Positions 8,145-17,187 of a DNA stretch of 64,000 nt are shown here, piece by piece. The translations under genes and the position numbers were made by a program. This stretch comes from Saccharospirillum sp039982735. Its GTDB lineage: Bacteria > Pseudomonadota > Gammaproteobacteria > Pseudomonadales > Natronospirillaceae. The notes beneath the pieces are model-generated. The model did no database searches, was not told where the DNA came from, and worked only from the letters and a program-made list of their open reading frames with translations. Every line of letters begins with the position of its first letter. Position 1 is the stretch's first letter. The stretch spans positions 62,001 through 126,000 of the forward strand of contig NZ_JBDWXV010000012.1 of NCBI RefSeq assembly GCF_039982735.1. Direction: 5' to 3'.

Positions 8145-8706
8145 ATCGACTCTCCTTACTTTACTTGCCTGATGTAAAAACCGTTTGGGTGTTTGCCGGG
8201 TTAAGTTTGTCAGTGACGCCCTTCTCGCCGGTTGACCTGGTGATAGCGGGAATCATGCCAGGGGGGCTTTAAGGCTCCATAAAGCTCGATAAACCATTGA
8301 TTTATAAACCATTTTTTATTTATCCCAGACATCAGTTTACGACCACTCAGTCGTTTGGGCTGCATGACGGCGTCCAAAGATGGATACCTGGTATCCAGAG
8401 TGTATACATTTGTCACACATCGAATGCCGATTCCGGCCATAAGCGTTGATTTCACCATGAAAGACCCGGGTTTCTGACGATCTGCCGGGGCAGTATACTG
8501 ACCCGTCTGTCTTCACCCACCCCGAATACGCCACACATACCTCTGCTGCCGCAAAGAACGCTGGTTCACTTCCTGCATTGTATTTGTTAACACGCCCTGC
8601 CCTCGGTCGGGATAGCAGATGCTGTATACTTTCGATACATGTGCCACCCGACGGGATGACGACTGACGCTGGCTCAGTACAGAATGTTAATCGGAGATGC
8701 CAAACC
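8145..8706. other. Intergenic region between DUF4168 gene and histidine kinase
   Basis: Divergent regulatory region without a credible gene. It holds the DUF4168 Shine-Dalgarno at its left end, an AT-rich stretch at 8280-8335 with a short direct repeat (AAACCATT-like) and a 17-bp palindrome at 8381-8397. A lone TATACT (8625-8630) lacks a good -35 element. Short ORFs crossing it have no Shine-Dalgarno or family resemblance. Confidence 0.5.
8381..8397. promoter_or_regulatory. Perfect 17-bp palindrome, candidate operator
   Basis: TGGATACC-T-GGTATCCA is symmetric over all 17 positions. It lies about 240 bp upstream of the DUF4168 start and 310 bp upstream of the histidine kinase start, where a regulator could act on either gene. 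No T run follows on either strand, so a terminator is unlikely. Confidence 0.4.
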
Positions 8707-10188
8707 GTGCTTAAGGGTCCATTACGCAGTTTACATTTGTCCATGCTGGTCTGGGTGGTCTTGCCACTGCTGGTCCTGTCGGCACTGGTGGTGCAGTTGA
8801 GTCTGCATCTGGCCGTTGCACCGGCACAGGAAGAACGGCTCAAACAGGATCTGGAGCTGGTCGCCCGGGCCGTCAGGTTGCCGATTGGTGAAAGCCTGGC
8901 CAATGGCGAGGAGGCCGAAATCCAGAACGCCCTTAACTCGGTCTTCTCGATCGGCCGGGTCTATGGCGCGACTGTTTTCGATATCGACGGCAACCGCATC
9001 GCGTCAGTCGGTACGGCCGATTCCAACTTGCGCAACTCCCAGGTTGCCCAAATCGTCGTGGAAACCGGCGATACCCAGGAACGGTCGCGCACCATCAACG
9101 GACGCGATCTGTTCAGCCAATTCCTGCCTTTATACGGTGCTGGAAGGCAGATAAACGGCCTGATCCAGATCACCCGGCTGGAGAGCGACTTCGACCAGGC
9201 AAACCGGATGGTGAACCTCTACTCCTGGGGTGCCTGGATCATCGCTGCCGGGTTGATGGTGCTGATCATCATCTTTGGTCACTACCGCGGCATTGGTCGC
9301 CATGTGCAACGCCTGGTTTACACCATGAACCGCATAGAGGAAGGCGACCGCTCCATTCGGGTACCCGCGACAGGACCGCGTGAAATGGCGGACATCAGCC
9401 TGGCACTGAACCGCATGCTCGACGGGCTCGACCGGGCTGAGCGCGAGGTCAGGGAACATCAGCAATCCCAGCGGGAACTGAACAAGCGCATGCAGGCACA
9501 GGAGAAAATGGCCGCAATTGGCCGGGTTGCCAGCGGCATTGCACATGAACTGGGTGCACCACTCAGCGTCATCTCGGGTCGGGCCAGACGCCTGAGCAAC
9601 CACCTCGGCGACGAACCCCGGGGCCATGAGCAATTGCAAAAGATTGAGCATCAGGTCAGCCGGCTGAACCGGATCGTGCGCCAACTGCTCGATTACTGCC
9701 GCCCTGACGGCCATGCTCAGGTGCGCTTGAACCCCGAATCGGTCGCCCGGGCCGCAGGCCACGATCTGTCATCCGAATGGCCGGAGCACCTGAACGGTAT
9801 TCGCTGGGAGATTGCGCCCGACCTGCCCTCTCTGGTGGGTAATGAATCCCGACTGGTACTGGCGCTGGTGAATCTGATGCGCAACGCCATGCAGGCGGCA
9901 CACAGCCAGGTTCGGGTCATTATCGCGGCGGCTGCCGACACGGTCCGGTTCGTTGTTGAGGACGATGGCGACGAACGGGCCTCAGCCCCCAGTGAAACCT
10001 TGCTGGAACCGTTCTACACCAGCAAACCGGCCGGTCAGGGGTCCGGATTGGGGCTGGCCATTGTGAACAATGTGGCGCTTGAACACGACGGTACCCTGAC
10101 CCTCTGCCAGGGGGAACAAGGTGGCTTTCGGGCAGAGCTGAGTCTGCCTCTGCCGCATCTTTCACAGGAGACGCAAACCCATGAGTGA
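8707..10188 (+). CDS. Membrane sensor histidine kinase
   Basis: 494 aa from the GTG at 8707, which has GGAG ten bases upstream; the ORF is open from 8578. A first membrane helix (LSMLVWVVLPLLVLSALVV) starts near residue 10, followed by a ~150-aa periplasmic sensor segment, a second helix (WGAWIIAAGLMVLIIIFG) and a HAMP linker (VQRLVYTMNRIEEGDRSI). Then come the HisKA domain with phospho-acceptor His280 in SGIAHELGAPLS and a HATPase with LMRNAMQAA (N box), VEDDGDE (G1) and GSGLGLAIVNN (G2). The stop overlaps the NtrC-type regulator by 8 bp, so they form a two-component pair. The signal sensed is not evident. Confidence 0.92.
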   Translation: MLKGPLRSLHLSMLVWVVLPLLVLSALVVQLSLHLAVAPAQEERLKQDLELVARAVRLPIGESLANGEEAEIQNALNSVFSIGRVYGATVFDIDGNRIASVGTADSNLRNSQVAQIVVETGDTQERSRTINGRDLFSQFLPLYGAGRQINGLIQITRLESDFDQANRMVNLYSWGAWIIAAGLMVLIIIFGHYRGIGRHVQRLVYTMNRIEEGDRSIRVPATGPREMADISLALNRMLDGLDRAEREVREHQQSQRELNKRMQAQEKMAAIGRVASGIAHELGAPLSVISGRARRLSNHLGDEPRGHEQLQKIEHQVSRLNRIVRQLLDYCRPDGHAQVRLNPESVARAAGHDLSSEWPEHLNGIRWEIAPDLPSLVGNESRLVLALVNLMRNAMQAAHSQVRVIIAAAADTVRFVVEDDGDERASAPSETLLEPFYTSKPAGQGSGLGLAIVNNVALEHDGTLTLCQGEQGGFRAELSLPLPHLSQETQTHE

Positions 10189-11587
10189 CCAGACCCGCAT
10201 TCTGATCGTTGAGGATGACCAGGACTTGGCCGACCTGCTGGTGGATGAACTGAGCGACGAAGGCTTTCAGGTGCACCACTGCCTGTCGACCGAGGCTGCC
10301 GTGCCCACCTTGCATGAACTGAAACCCCACCTGGTGATCAGCGACCTGCGCTTACCCGGCCGCAGCGGTATGGACATGTTAAAGCAGTGCCGCACTGGCG
10401 ACACCCAGCCCAGCTTTCTGATGATCACCGCCTACGGCACCATTAACCAGGCCGTGGAAGCCCTGAAAGCCGGGGCCAATGAGTTTCTTACCAAACCTTT
10501 TGCCATGGACCACCTGATTCTGACGGTTCGCAAATTGCTGCAGCTCCAGCAAATGAAGACCGAGGTGGAGCAATACCGGCGCCTGCTGGCATCGGACCAG
10601 TTCCAGGGGTTAATTGGCCGCAGCCGGGCCATGCAGTCGCTGTATCATCAGATACAGCAAATTGGCCCCGCGGACGGACCCGTGCTGGTGCTGGGTGAGA
10701 GCGGCACCGGCAAGGAGCTGGTGGCGAAGGCCATCCATGCCGAAAGCCAGCGCGCCGAGGGCCCCTTTATCGCCGTCAATTGCGCCGGCATTCCCTCCGA
10801 ATTGATTGAAAGCGAGTTCTTCGGGCACGCCGCCGGCGCCTTCACCGGGGCCCGTGGTTCCCGCCCCGGGCTGTTCATTCAAGCCGAGGGCGGCACCCTG
10901 CTACTGGATGAAATTGCGGAAATGCCCTTCGGATTGCAGGCCAAACTGCTGCGAGTATTGCAGGAAGGCACCGTACGGCGCGTGGGTGAAGATACCGAGA
11001 CGCCGGTGAACGTGCGCATCATCGCTGCCACGCATCAGGACCTGGAGCACTGCATTCAGGACGGCCGCTTTCGGGAAGACCTTTACTACCGGCTGGAAAC
11101 CTTTGCTCTGGCCATTCCGCCCTTACGTGAGCGCCGGGGGGATACATTACTGCTGGCCCGCCATTTCCTGAAAGCGGCCATTCAGACCAAGGAACCGGCC
11201 ATCACCGGGTTTACCCGGGAGGCGGAACAGGCGCTCGAACACTACCCTTACCCGGGCAATGTGCGCGAGCTGCAAAACGCGGTGGAGCGCGCCATTGCCT
11301 TTTGTGACCAGCCTCAGATAGACCGGCATCACCTGCCCGCCCGCATTGCCGACTATGAGGCCGGCAAGCAGGAATCCCCGTCGCAATTGCAGGCACAACA
11401 GGTCGCACCCGGTCTGACCGACACCGGTGCGTTGCCCAGCCTGGAGACGGTGCAGCGCGACTATATTCACCGGGTATTGTCGGTCACCGGGGGCAACAAA
11501 CGTCAGGCCGCAGCGATACTGGGAGTCACTCGTCGCACACTGTACCGGTGGCTCGCCAAAGACGATGACCCCGCTGACGCTCTTTGA
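10181..11587 (+). CDS. Sigma-54-dependent NtrC-family response regulator
   Basis: 468 aa with three domains. The receiver (1-120) has the acidic pair at 11-13 and phospho-acceptor Asp55 in VISDLRLPG. The AAA+ domain (about 145-380) has Walker A GESGTGKE near 173, GAFTGA near 219 (the loop that contacts sigma-54), Walker B GTLLLDEIAEM and arginine-finger region LRERRGD. The C-terminal Fis-type helix-turn-helix is KRQAAAILGVTRRTLYRWL. It activates sigma-54 promoters when phosphorylated by the upstream kinase. Its targets are not obvious here: I found no convincing -24/-12 element in the neighbouring intergenic regions. The GGDEF-EAL gene starts 110 bp downstream. Confidence 0.93.
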   Translation: MSDQTRILIVEDDQDLADLLVDELSDEGFQVHHCLSTEAAVPTLHELKPHLVISDLRLPGRSGMDMLKQCRTGDTQPSFLMITAYGTINQAVEALKAGANEFLTKPFAMDHLILTVRKLLQLQQMKTEVEQYRRLLASDQFQGLIGRSRAMQSLYHQIQQIGPADGPVLVLGESGTGKELVAKAIHAESQRAEGPFIAVNCAGIPSELIESEFFGHAAGAFTGARGSRPGLFIQAEGGTLLLDEIAEMPFGLQAKLLRVLQEGTVRRVGEDTETPVNVRIIAATHQDLEHCIQDGRFREDLYYRLETFALAIPPLRERRGDTLLLARHFLKAAIQTKEPAITGFTREAEQALEHYPYPGNVRELQNAVERAIAFCDQPQIDRHHLPARIADYEAGKQESPSQLQAQQVAPGLTDTGALPSLETVQRDYIHRVLSVTGGNKRQAAAILGVTRRTLYRWLAKDDDPADAL

Positions 11588-11697
11588 CGTCAAACTGAGT
11601 CATCATTTCCGCTGGCCAGGGGCTTTGAAGCAGTATCAGCAAGCCTCTGATCAGGGCTATACTGAAAAAAACCCAAACCAAGCCGAGGATAGACTGC

Positions 11698-14316
11698 ATG
11701 CTGGTAGTGAGTCTGGTCACCGCGTTGTTGCTGTTGCTGGCGACCTTTTTCGTAGGCTCAACGGGTGGCGATGCAGCCCTTGCAGCCACTGCCGCCACGA
11801 CTTTGTTGGTGGGTGCTTACTATCAAAAAAACCTCACCGCAATGCACCTTGCCATTCTCGCAGCGGTCACCGTCGTGCCGGTAACCCAGTGGTTTGAAGT
11901 GCTGGTGATTGAACGGGACCGAAGTGAGCAACAGCAGGTCGTACGGGAACAGATTGGCCGCCTTTCCAGCCAACTGGAAACCGCCCTGATCGCCAATCGG
12001 GGGTATCTGGATGCACTGAGCTTGCTCGCCTCTACAGAACCCGACGTCAGCCAGGCACGCTACCGGCAATGGCTCCAGCAATTGATTCCGGCACAGACCT
12101 TCAGCTTGCTGAACACCACCATCACCAACCAGTTCGTGATCACCCACGTGTACCCCCCTGAGCCGCAAAATCTTGCCTTGCTCGGCACCAACCTGGCGCT
12201 GGTGCCAGACCAGGTTGATGATATCCGCGAGGTGATGGAAACCCAGATGGCCAAAATCGTTGGCCCCCTGACCGTGTTACAGGGCGACACTGCATTGGTC
12301 TACCGCCTGCCAATTTCCGGCCAACCGCACATGATCATTTCGGGCGTGGTCTCACTGGATCAGGTCATCGCGCGGGCTGTTTCTGGTGTGGATAACCTGA
12401 AATTAGGCTTGTCGGTCAGCCGAGGTGATGACACAACCCGACTGTTCAGCCAGGGCACACTGGGTCGTCACCGGGTATCCACCCAGTTTGAGCATGGCGG
12501 CCTGTCCTGGTCGGTTCTGGCCGAGCCCCAGGCAGGCTGGGTAACCCCCACCCAAACGCTGTGGATGACCCGCGCCTCGGCCTTTGCGGTCTGGCTATTC
12601 ATCGTCTTGCTGCTGGGTTCGCAGTACCGCGTCATGCGTCAGCGTGAACAGGAGCGACTGCAGTTGAAAATTCAGGAAAGCAAGCTGCTGGAAGCACAGC
12701 GGCTAGGCCGGCTGGGTTCCTGGACCTCGTTGCCAGCCGATCAGTTTGCGCTCTCGGCCCCCCTGATGGAATTACTCGGCACCGATCAGCCCAGACTGAA
12801 CCGGGAGGCGATGATCAACTACATCTACGAGCCCGACCGGCCCTACTTCACCATGCATACCCAGAGCGTACTGGATGGCAGCCAGCCCTTTGCCCGCTTT
12901 GAACACCGCATTATTACGCCGAGCGCCCTGCTCTGGGTGGAGCAAACCATTGCACTGAATGACAACCAGGAACTGACCGGGATGCTGCGTGACATCACCG
13001 AGATCAAGTCGACCGAGGCCGAACTGCAAAAGCTGAACTACTACGACTCACTCACCGGTGCATCCAACCGGAATTTCTTCGGCAAGCAGGTGCAGCAGGG
13101 CATTTCGCTGTCGCAACGCAACCAGAACCACCTGGCGCTGGTGCTGTTCGACCTCGACAATTTCAAAACCATCAATACCAACTACGGCCACACCGTCGGC
13201 GATGAGGTACTGAAGCAACTGACCGAACGCATCAAATACTGCATTCGCAACAGCGATACCGTCGCACGCCTGTCTGGCGATACCTTCGCCATCTGCCTGC
13301 AAAACCTGAAAGACCCCAGCCACTCCATCTTTGTGGCTGATACCCTGCTGAAATCCATCACCGAGATCATTGAAATCGACGAGGTGCGCATCAGCATCAC
13401 CGCAACGCTGGGCATCGCCACCAGCCCGACCGACGACATCGACTACGAGGGCCTGGTCAAGAAAGCCGAGATCGCCCTGCGCAAGGCCAAAGAGATCGAC
13501 CGCGGCAGCTACCAGTTCTATTCCGACCAGATGAACCTTGAAAACGATCGCCGCCAGGACATTCTGCGCCTGTTGCCCTATGCCCTGCAAAACAACGAAT
13601 TTCACCTGGTGCTGCAACCCCGGGTCGACCGGGTCGATCAGCGCTGGCGCAGCCTGGAAGTCCTGTTGCGCTGGAACAGCCACGAACTGGGCGTGGTTTC
13701 ACCTGGCGAATTCATTCCCATCGCCGAAGGCAGCCATTTGATTGTCGAGATCGGCAACTGGGTTATCCGACGTGCCCTGGAAGAGTTCAGCGAGCACCTG
13801 GATCAGCTTGACGATGAGGTCGTCGTGTCAATCAACCTTTCACCCAAGCAGCTGGAAGAGCGGAATCTCAGCCTGTTCATCGCCAGTGAAATACACCAGG
13901 CCAATGTGCCTGCGCACCGCGTTGAATTCGAGATAACCGAGCATTCACTGACCGAAGAATCCGACACGACACTGACCGCCATGGCCGAGCTGTCGTCGAT
14001 GGGCATTCGCTTTGCGATGGATGATTTCGGCACCGGATACTCCAACCTGGGCATGCTGCAAGCGCTACCGTTACACGTTCTCAAGATTGATCAGCGCTTT
14101 ATTCAGCGCCTCGAAGACGGGTCCAGGCACCTGGCCCTGGTCGAAGCCATTATCGATCTGGGCCACACGCTCGACCTGACGGTGGTCGCCGAAGGAGTAG
14201 AAACCGAAGCCCAGGTCAGATTGCTGGCGGAGCTGGGCTGTGACGAACTGCAAGGCTATTTCTTCTACCGTCCGCAACCTTTCACAGAACTGTTAAAGGA
14301 GCGCGTAATCAGCTAG
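11698..14316 (+). CDS. Membrane GGDEF-EAL protein with PAS domain; GGDEF degenerate
   Basis: 872 aa. The N-terminus has two or three hydrophobic segments (1-75), followed by a ~200-aa extracytoplasmic sensor, another membrane helix near residue 300 (SAFAVWLFIVLLLGSQYRV), a PAS-like region (about 320-440), GGDEF (about 445-605) and EAL (about 615-865). The GGDEF signature is SGDTF (526-530), which removes the catalytic acidic residues, so cyclase activity is unlikely. The EAL signature is EVL (654-656), but downstream motifs DDFGTGYSN and EGVETEAQ are intact, so c-di-GMP phosphodiesterase activity is plausible. A GAGG Shine-Dalgarno precedes the ATG. It may be co-transcribed with the two-component genes upstream. 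Confidence 0.9.
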   Translation: MLVVSLVTALLLLLATFFVGSTGGDAALAATAATTLLVGAYYQKNLTAMHLAILAAVTVVPVTQWFEVLVIERDRSEQQQVVREQIGRLSSQLETALIANRGYLDALSLLASTEPDVSQARYRQWLQQLIPAQTFSLLNTTITNQFVITHVYPPEPQNLALLGTNLALVPDQVDDIREVMETQMAKIVGPLTVLQGDTALVYRLPISGQPHMIISGVVSLDQVIARAVSGVDNLKLGLSVSRGDDTTRLFSQGTLGRHRVSTQFEHGGLSWSVLAEPQAGWVTPTQTLWMTRASAFAVWLFIVLLLGSQYRVMRQREQERLQLKIQESKLLEAQRLGRLGSWTSLPADQFALSAPLMELLGTDQPRLNREAMINYIYEPDRPYFTMHTQSVLDGSQPFARFEHRIITPSALLWVEQTIALNDNQELTGMLRDITEIKSTEAELQKLNYYDSLTGASNRNFFGKQVQQGISLSQRNQNHLALVLFDLDNFKTINTNYGHTVGDEVLKQLTERIKYCIRNSDTVARLSGDTFAICLQNLKDPSHSIFVADTLLKSITEIIEIDEVRISITATLGIATSPTDDIDYEGLVKKAEIALRKAKEIDRGSYQFYSDQMNLENDRRQDILRLLPYALQNNEFHLVLQPRVDRVDQRWRSLEVLLRWNSHELGVVSPGEFIPIAEGSHLIVEIGNWVIRRALEEFSEHLDQLDDEVVVSINLSPKQLEERNLSLFIASEIHQANVPAHRVEFEITEHSLTEESDTTLTAMAELSSMGIRFAMDDFGTGYSNLGMLQALPLHVLKIDQRFIQRLEDGSRHLALVEAIIDLGHTLDLTVVAEGVETEAQVRLLAELGCDELQGYFFYRPQPFTELLKERVIS

Positions 14317-14467
14317 CAGGCCAGCCTCAGGAGCAACAGGAAACCTAACCAGCCGCTGATCCTGATCACTGGCATATCGCTTTTTTCACCAGCACGGATT
14401 CTTCCTGTCGCCCACGCAGTGGCCTTCTGCCAAAACCGGGCTTGCCGCGTACATGGCACCAGGATTT

Positions 14468-15031
14468 CTAAACTGCGCTCTTAGCTTCAATCTGATCTCT
14501 AATCATCTTACCCAGAGGCGGCAATACCGACCGTTCTACCTGAGCAGCCGGGTCCCACAGCTCCGCCGTTGTTAGTGACCGGGCGCAATGCAGGAACACT
14601 TCTTCGATGTGCACGCAAATAACACTGATCGGAGTCTGCTTCAGATGTGAAAACTGCACCAGGCTGGCGTCGTCGATGCGAATCTCGGCTTTGCCATTGA
14701 TGCGCAGCGTCTCGTGAATTCCCGGCACCAGAAACAGGCACCCGACCGAGGGGTTCAGCACAATATTGCGCAGTGAATCGAGTCGGTTGTTGCCTTTGGC
14801 ATCGGGGATCAGCAGGGTGGTGTCATCGAGTATTTTGACAAAGCCGGGTTCGCCACCGCGCGGCGAACTGTCGAGTTGACCCTGCTCGTTAGAGGTCGAC
14901 ATCACCATAAAAGGCGACAGAGACAGGAACTGACGGGAGTGTACTTCAAGGGCGGTCAATACTTTCTGACGAACCATGTCATGCGGATGGCCATAATGGT
15001 CCCGCAGAGCGGCTTCGGAGGTGAGTTTCAT
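14468..15031 (-). CDS. Pyridoxamine-phosphate-oxidase-like FMN-binding protein (MSMEG_1061/DR2398 type)
   Basis: 187 aa. It has the split-barrel flavin fold, with the characteristic FMVMSTSNEQGQLDSSPRGG near residue 42, LLIPDAKGNNRLDSLRNI and SVGCLFLVPG, followed by LRINGKAEI. This arrangement matches the PPOX family subgroup that lacks a known substrate, rather than PdxH itself. Likely roles are flavin- or F420-dependent reduction of small molecules in the cytoplasm. It converges on the GGDEF-EAL gene and is separated by about 100 bp from the membrane hydroxylase gene on the same strand. Confidence 0.8.
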   Translation of the reverse strand: MKLTSEAALRDHYGHPHDMVRQKVLTALEVHSRQFLSLSPFMVMSTSNEQGQLDSSPRGGEPGFVKILDDTTLLIPDAKGNNRLDSLRNIVLNPSVGCLFLVPGIHETLRINGKAEIRIDDASLVQFSHLKQTPISVICVHIEEVFLHCARSLTTAELWDPAAQVERSVLPPLGKMIRDQIEAKSAV

Positions 15032-15131
15032 ACCAATCCTTTCTGGCAGACAGGCCGGCCGACAATGACCGACCTGAGAATGGGAATCACCTCAAATAAT
15101 GCCAGATCGGGTGCCATAAACCCAGCCGCAT

Positions 15132-16379
15132 TCAAGCCAGCGTGCGCGGATCCACCGACTTCTCAGCCCAGACTTTACGGCGTGACCAGGCCGCCGCCAT
15201 AACTGTGGTGGCGGCAAACGCCACAAACAGCGCAGCGACCTGCCCGCCAGGCAGCAGCCAGCCAGACACCCACCAGGGCAAAGTGGCACAGAGCAGCCAA
15301 AACGCGGCCGCAAGCCGAGTAGCGTATTTGCGTTGCTCCAGAATCCGGCCATTGATAAAAAGTCCTCCGCCCAGCGGAACAAAATGGGCCAGCGCCAGGC
15401 CAAATGTCAGGTCATTGGTGAACAGCAGGAACCAGACAGTCCAGCCCATCAACACAATGTGTATTGCGACCACAACGGCACTGGTAACGGCTGACGGCGC
15501 GTTATTGAACTTCTGTTGAGTGTCCGGCAGGCAACGCGGCAGTGGATGGTTTTCTTTAACGTCCTCCGGTCGCCAGCCGGTAGGCATACACCAGATACGC
15601 AGTTTGTCTTTCCAGCTACGGGCGTGCCAGGCATCCTGAATCAGTTGCCCCCAGACATGCCAGTTGGCAAAAAACGGATTCCAGCTGTGCAGCGGCTTGC
15701 GTACGCCATAAGCGCAGGGTTCGTCTGCCAGCTCCGGCTGGTAAGTCCTGAACAGGCGGTCCCAGAGAATGAACACACCGCCAAAATTACGGTCTATATA
15801 GGGGTCGTTAATGGCATGATGCACGCGGTGATTCATCGGCGTCACAAACACCTTCTCATACCAGCCCAGCGTGCCGATAAAGCGCGTATGCACCCAGTAT
15901 TGATAAATCAGATTCAGCGAACCGACAGTGACAATCACCTCCGGAGGAAAGCCGGCAAACAACATGGGCAAATAGAAAATAGAGCCGATCACAAAGCCAT
16001 TGAACGGTTGGCGCAAGGCCGTAGAAAGGTTGAATTCCTCACTCTGGTGATGCACCACATGAATGCCCCAGAGCACATTGATCTGGTGCTGGCTGCGGTG
16101 GCTCCAGTAATAGCAGAAATCGTAAAACACAAAGGCCACCACCCAAAGCAGTGGCGTCATGGTCAATTCGCCGTGAGGTAGTACCGCCCACAGCGTGGCG
16201 TAAGCCAGGAAGCTCACCAGCCGGGTGGCAAAGCCCATGGTCTGGCTGAGCATACCGGTGCTGAGCGAGGCGATGGCATCGTTGGTGCGGTAATAACCGG
16301 TTTTCTTTCGCCAGTCGACAACCAGCTCGATCAACAGCAACAGCATAAAACCGGGAATGGCATAGAGAATCAGATTCAC
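15132..16379 (-). CDS. Fatty acid hydroxylase superfamily protein, alkylglycerol-monooxygenase-like
   Basis: 415-aa multi-pass membrane di-iron enzyme. The eight-histidine signature is present: HRSQH (His94, His98), HVVHH (His107, His110, His111) and HRVHH (His184, His187, His188). Around these lie SEEFNLSTALRQ, IYQYWVHTRFIGTLGW, YIDRNFGGVFILWDRLFRT and YGVRKPL. From memory this pattern fits AGMO/TMEM195 better than sterol desaturases or carotenoid hydroxylases. AGMO cleaves the O-alkyl bond of alkylglycerols. The C-terminal ~120 residues add four more hydrophobic segments. The next upstream same-strand gene is the YhhN (lysoplasmalogenase-type) gene, which supports a role in ether lipids. 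Substrate remains inference. Confidence 0.82.
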   Translation of the reverse strand: MNLILYAIPGFMLLLLIELVVDWRKKTGYYRTNDAIASLSTGMLSQTMGFATRLVSFLAYATLWAVLPHGELTMTPLLWVVAFVFYDFCYYWSHRSQHQINVLWGIHVVHHQSEEFNLSTALRQPFNGFVIGSIFYLPMLFAGFPPEVIVTVGSLNLIYQYWVHTRFIGTLGWYEKVFVTPMNHRVHHAINDPYIDRNFGGVFILWDRLFRTYQPELADEPCAYGVRKPLHSWNPFFANWHVWGQLIQDAWHARSWKDKLRIWCMPTGWRPEDVKENHPLPRCLPDTQQKFNNAPSAVTSAVVVAIHIVLMGWTVWFLLFTNDLTFGLALAHFVPLGGGLFINGRILEQRKYATRLAAAFWLLCATLPWWVSGWLLPGGQVAALFVAFAATTVMAAAWSRRKVWAEKSVDPRTLA

Positions 16380-16528
16380 GCAGAACCTCCACTGGCTGAC
16401 CTGGCTGCAGTATAGCCGACCGGTCGCCGTGTATTATTGTTATTAAAGCGACAGTCTGACCTCGCACCGGGGCCAAAGGCAACCGATGATCCGTGCCTCT
16501 GCTTTTGGAAGGCCTAATACTTAAAACC

Positions 16529-16548
16529 GAACGCCGACCTTGGCGTTC
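16529..16548 (-). terminator. Candidate terminator after the YhhN gene
   Basis: On the minus strand GAACGCC-AAGGTC-GGCGTTC forms a 7-bp stem followed by GGTTTTAAG. The stem is perfect but the T tract is weak. It lies about 30 bp past the YhhN stop and may give partial separation from the hydroxylase gene. Confidence 0.45.
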
Positions 16549-16575
16549 TGTTCATCAATCCCGCAACTCTTTACC

Positions 16576-17187
16576 TCAATCCCGCAACAAGGCCCGCACA
16601 ATGCAGAACTGGGCCAAGTAGTAAGTCAGCATCACCGCCCAGGGCTGGCCAGCGAAGGGCGATGCAAACAGGCCAATGGCGATCAACGAGTCCGACAGAA
16701 TAAACACCGCTGCCCCAAAAAACGCCGGATACAACGCAAAACGGCTGTTCAAAGCCGCCACGCCCATGAACATGATAGCGACCATGTACGCCAGTACCGG
16801 CACCGTAAGAGCGGCCAGATTTGGCCAGCACCAGACTAGCACCGCCATAGCCCACACCAGCAGAAACACCACCCAGGCAAACCGGTCCGGCCGCCAGGCA
16901 AAGCGTCGGGCAAACAAAACACCGTACGTCAGTTGGGCAATCAGAAAAGCACCGAGCCCAAACACAAAGAGATTCAGCTCCAGTAGTACATCGCCCAGCG
17001 AACTGATCAGAATGGCCACCAATAACCATGGCTTCGCTGGCACCGACGGCGTACGCAACACAGCAAAGGCCAGCAACCAGATCGGCGCCGCCTTGATCAC
17101 CCATTCGAACGCAAAGGGCGAGCCCAGCATGGCAATCAGATAGATCAGCGCCAGTGCCCAGTAGCTCTGTTTCATCGCAATGTTCAT
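16576..17187 (-). CDS. YhhN family membrane protein (lysoplasmalogenase type)
   Basis: 203 aa from the ATG at 17187, preceded by AAGGAG; the ORF opens further upstream but that part overlaps the previous gene. The protein is almost entirely hydrophobic, with about eight helices. It contains the family motifs LISSLGDVLLE near the first third and FGAAVFILSDSLIAIG near the C-terminus, whose acidic residues are conserved in YhhN/TMEM86. TMEM86B and its bacterial relatives hydrolyse the vinyl-ether bond of lysoplasmalogens. Its start overlaps the stop of the EamA gene as ATGA, so the two are translationally coupled. The 3' end is followed by a short direct repeat (TCAATCCCGCAAC at 16555 and 16575) that duplicates the end of the gene. 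Confidence 0.8.
   Translation of the reverse strand: MNIAMKQSYWALALIYLIAMLGSPFAFEWVIKAAPIWLLAFAVLRTPSVPAKPWLLVAILISSLGDVLLELNLFVFGLGAFLIAQLTYGVLFARRFAWRPDRFAWVVFLLVWAMAVLVWCWPNLAALTVPVLAYMVAIMFMGVAALNSRFALYPAFFGAAVFILSDSLIAIGLFASPFAGQPWAVMLTYYLAQFCIVRALLRD

Noticed and set aside
16555..16587. 13-bp direct repeat at the end of the YhhN gene
   Set aside because: Looks like a short slippage duplication of the 3' end; no further structure.
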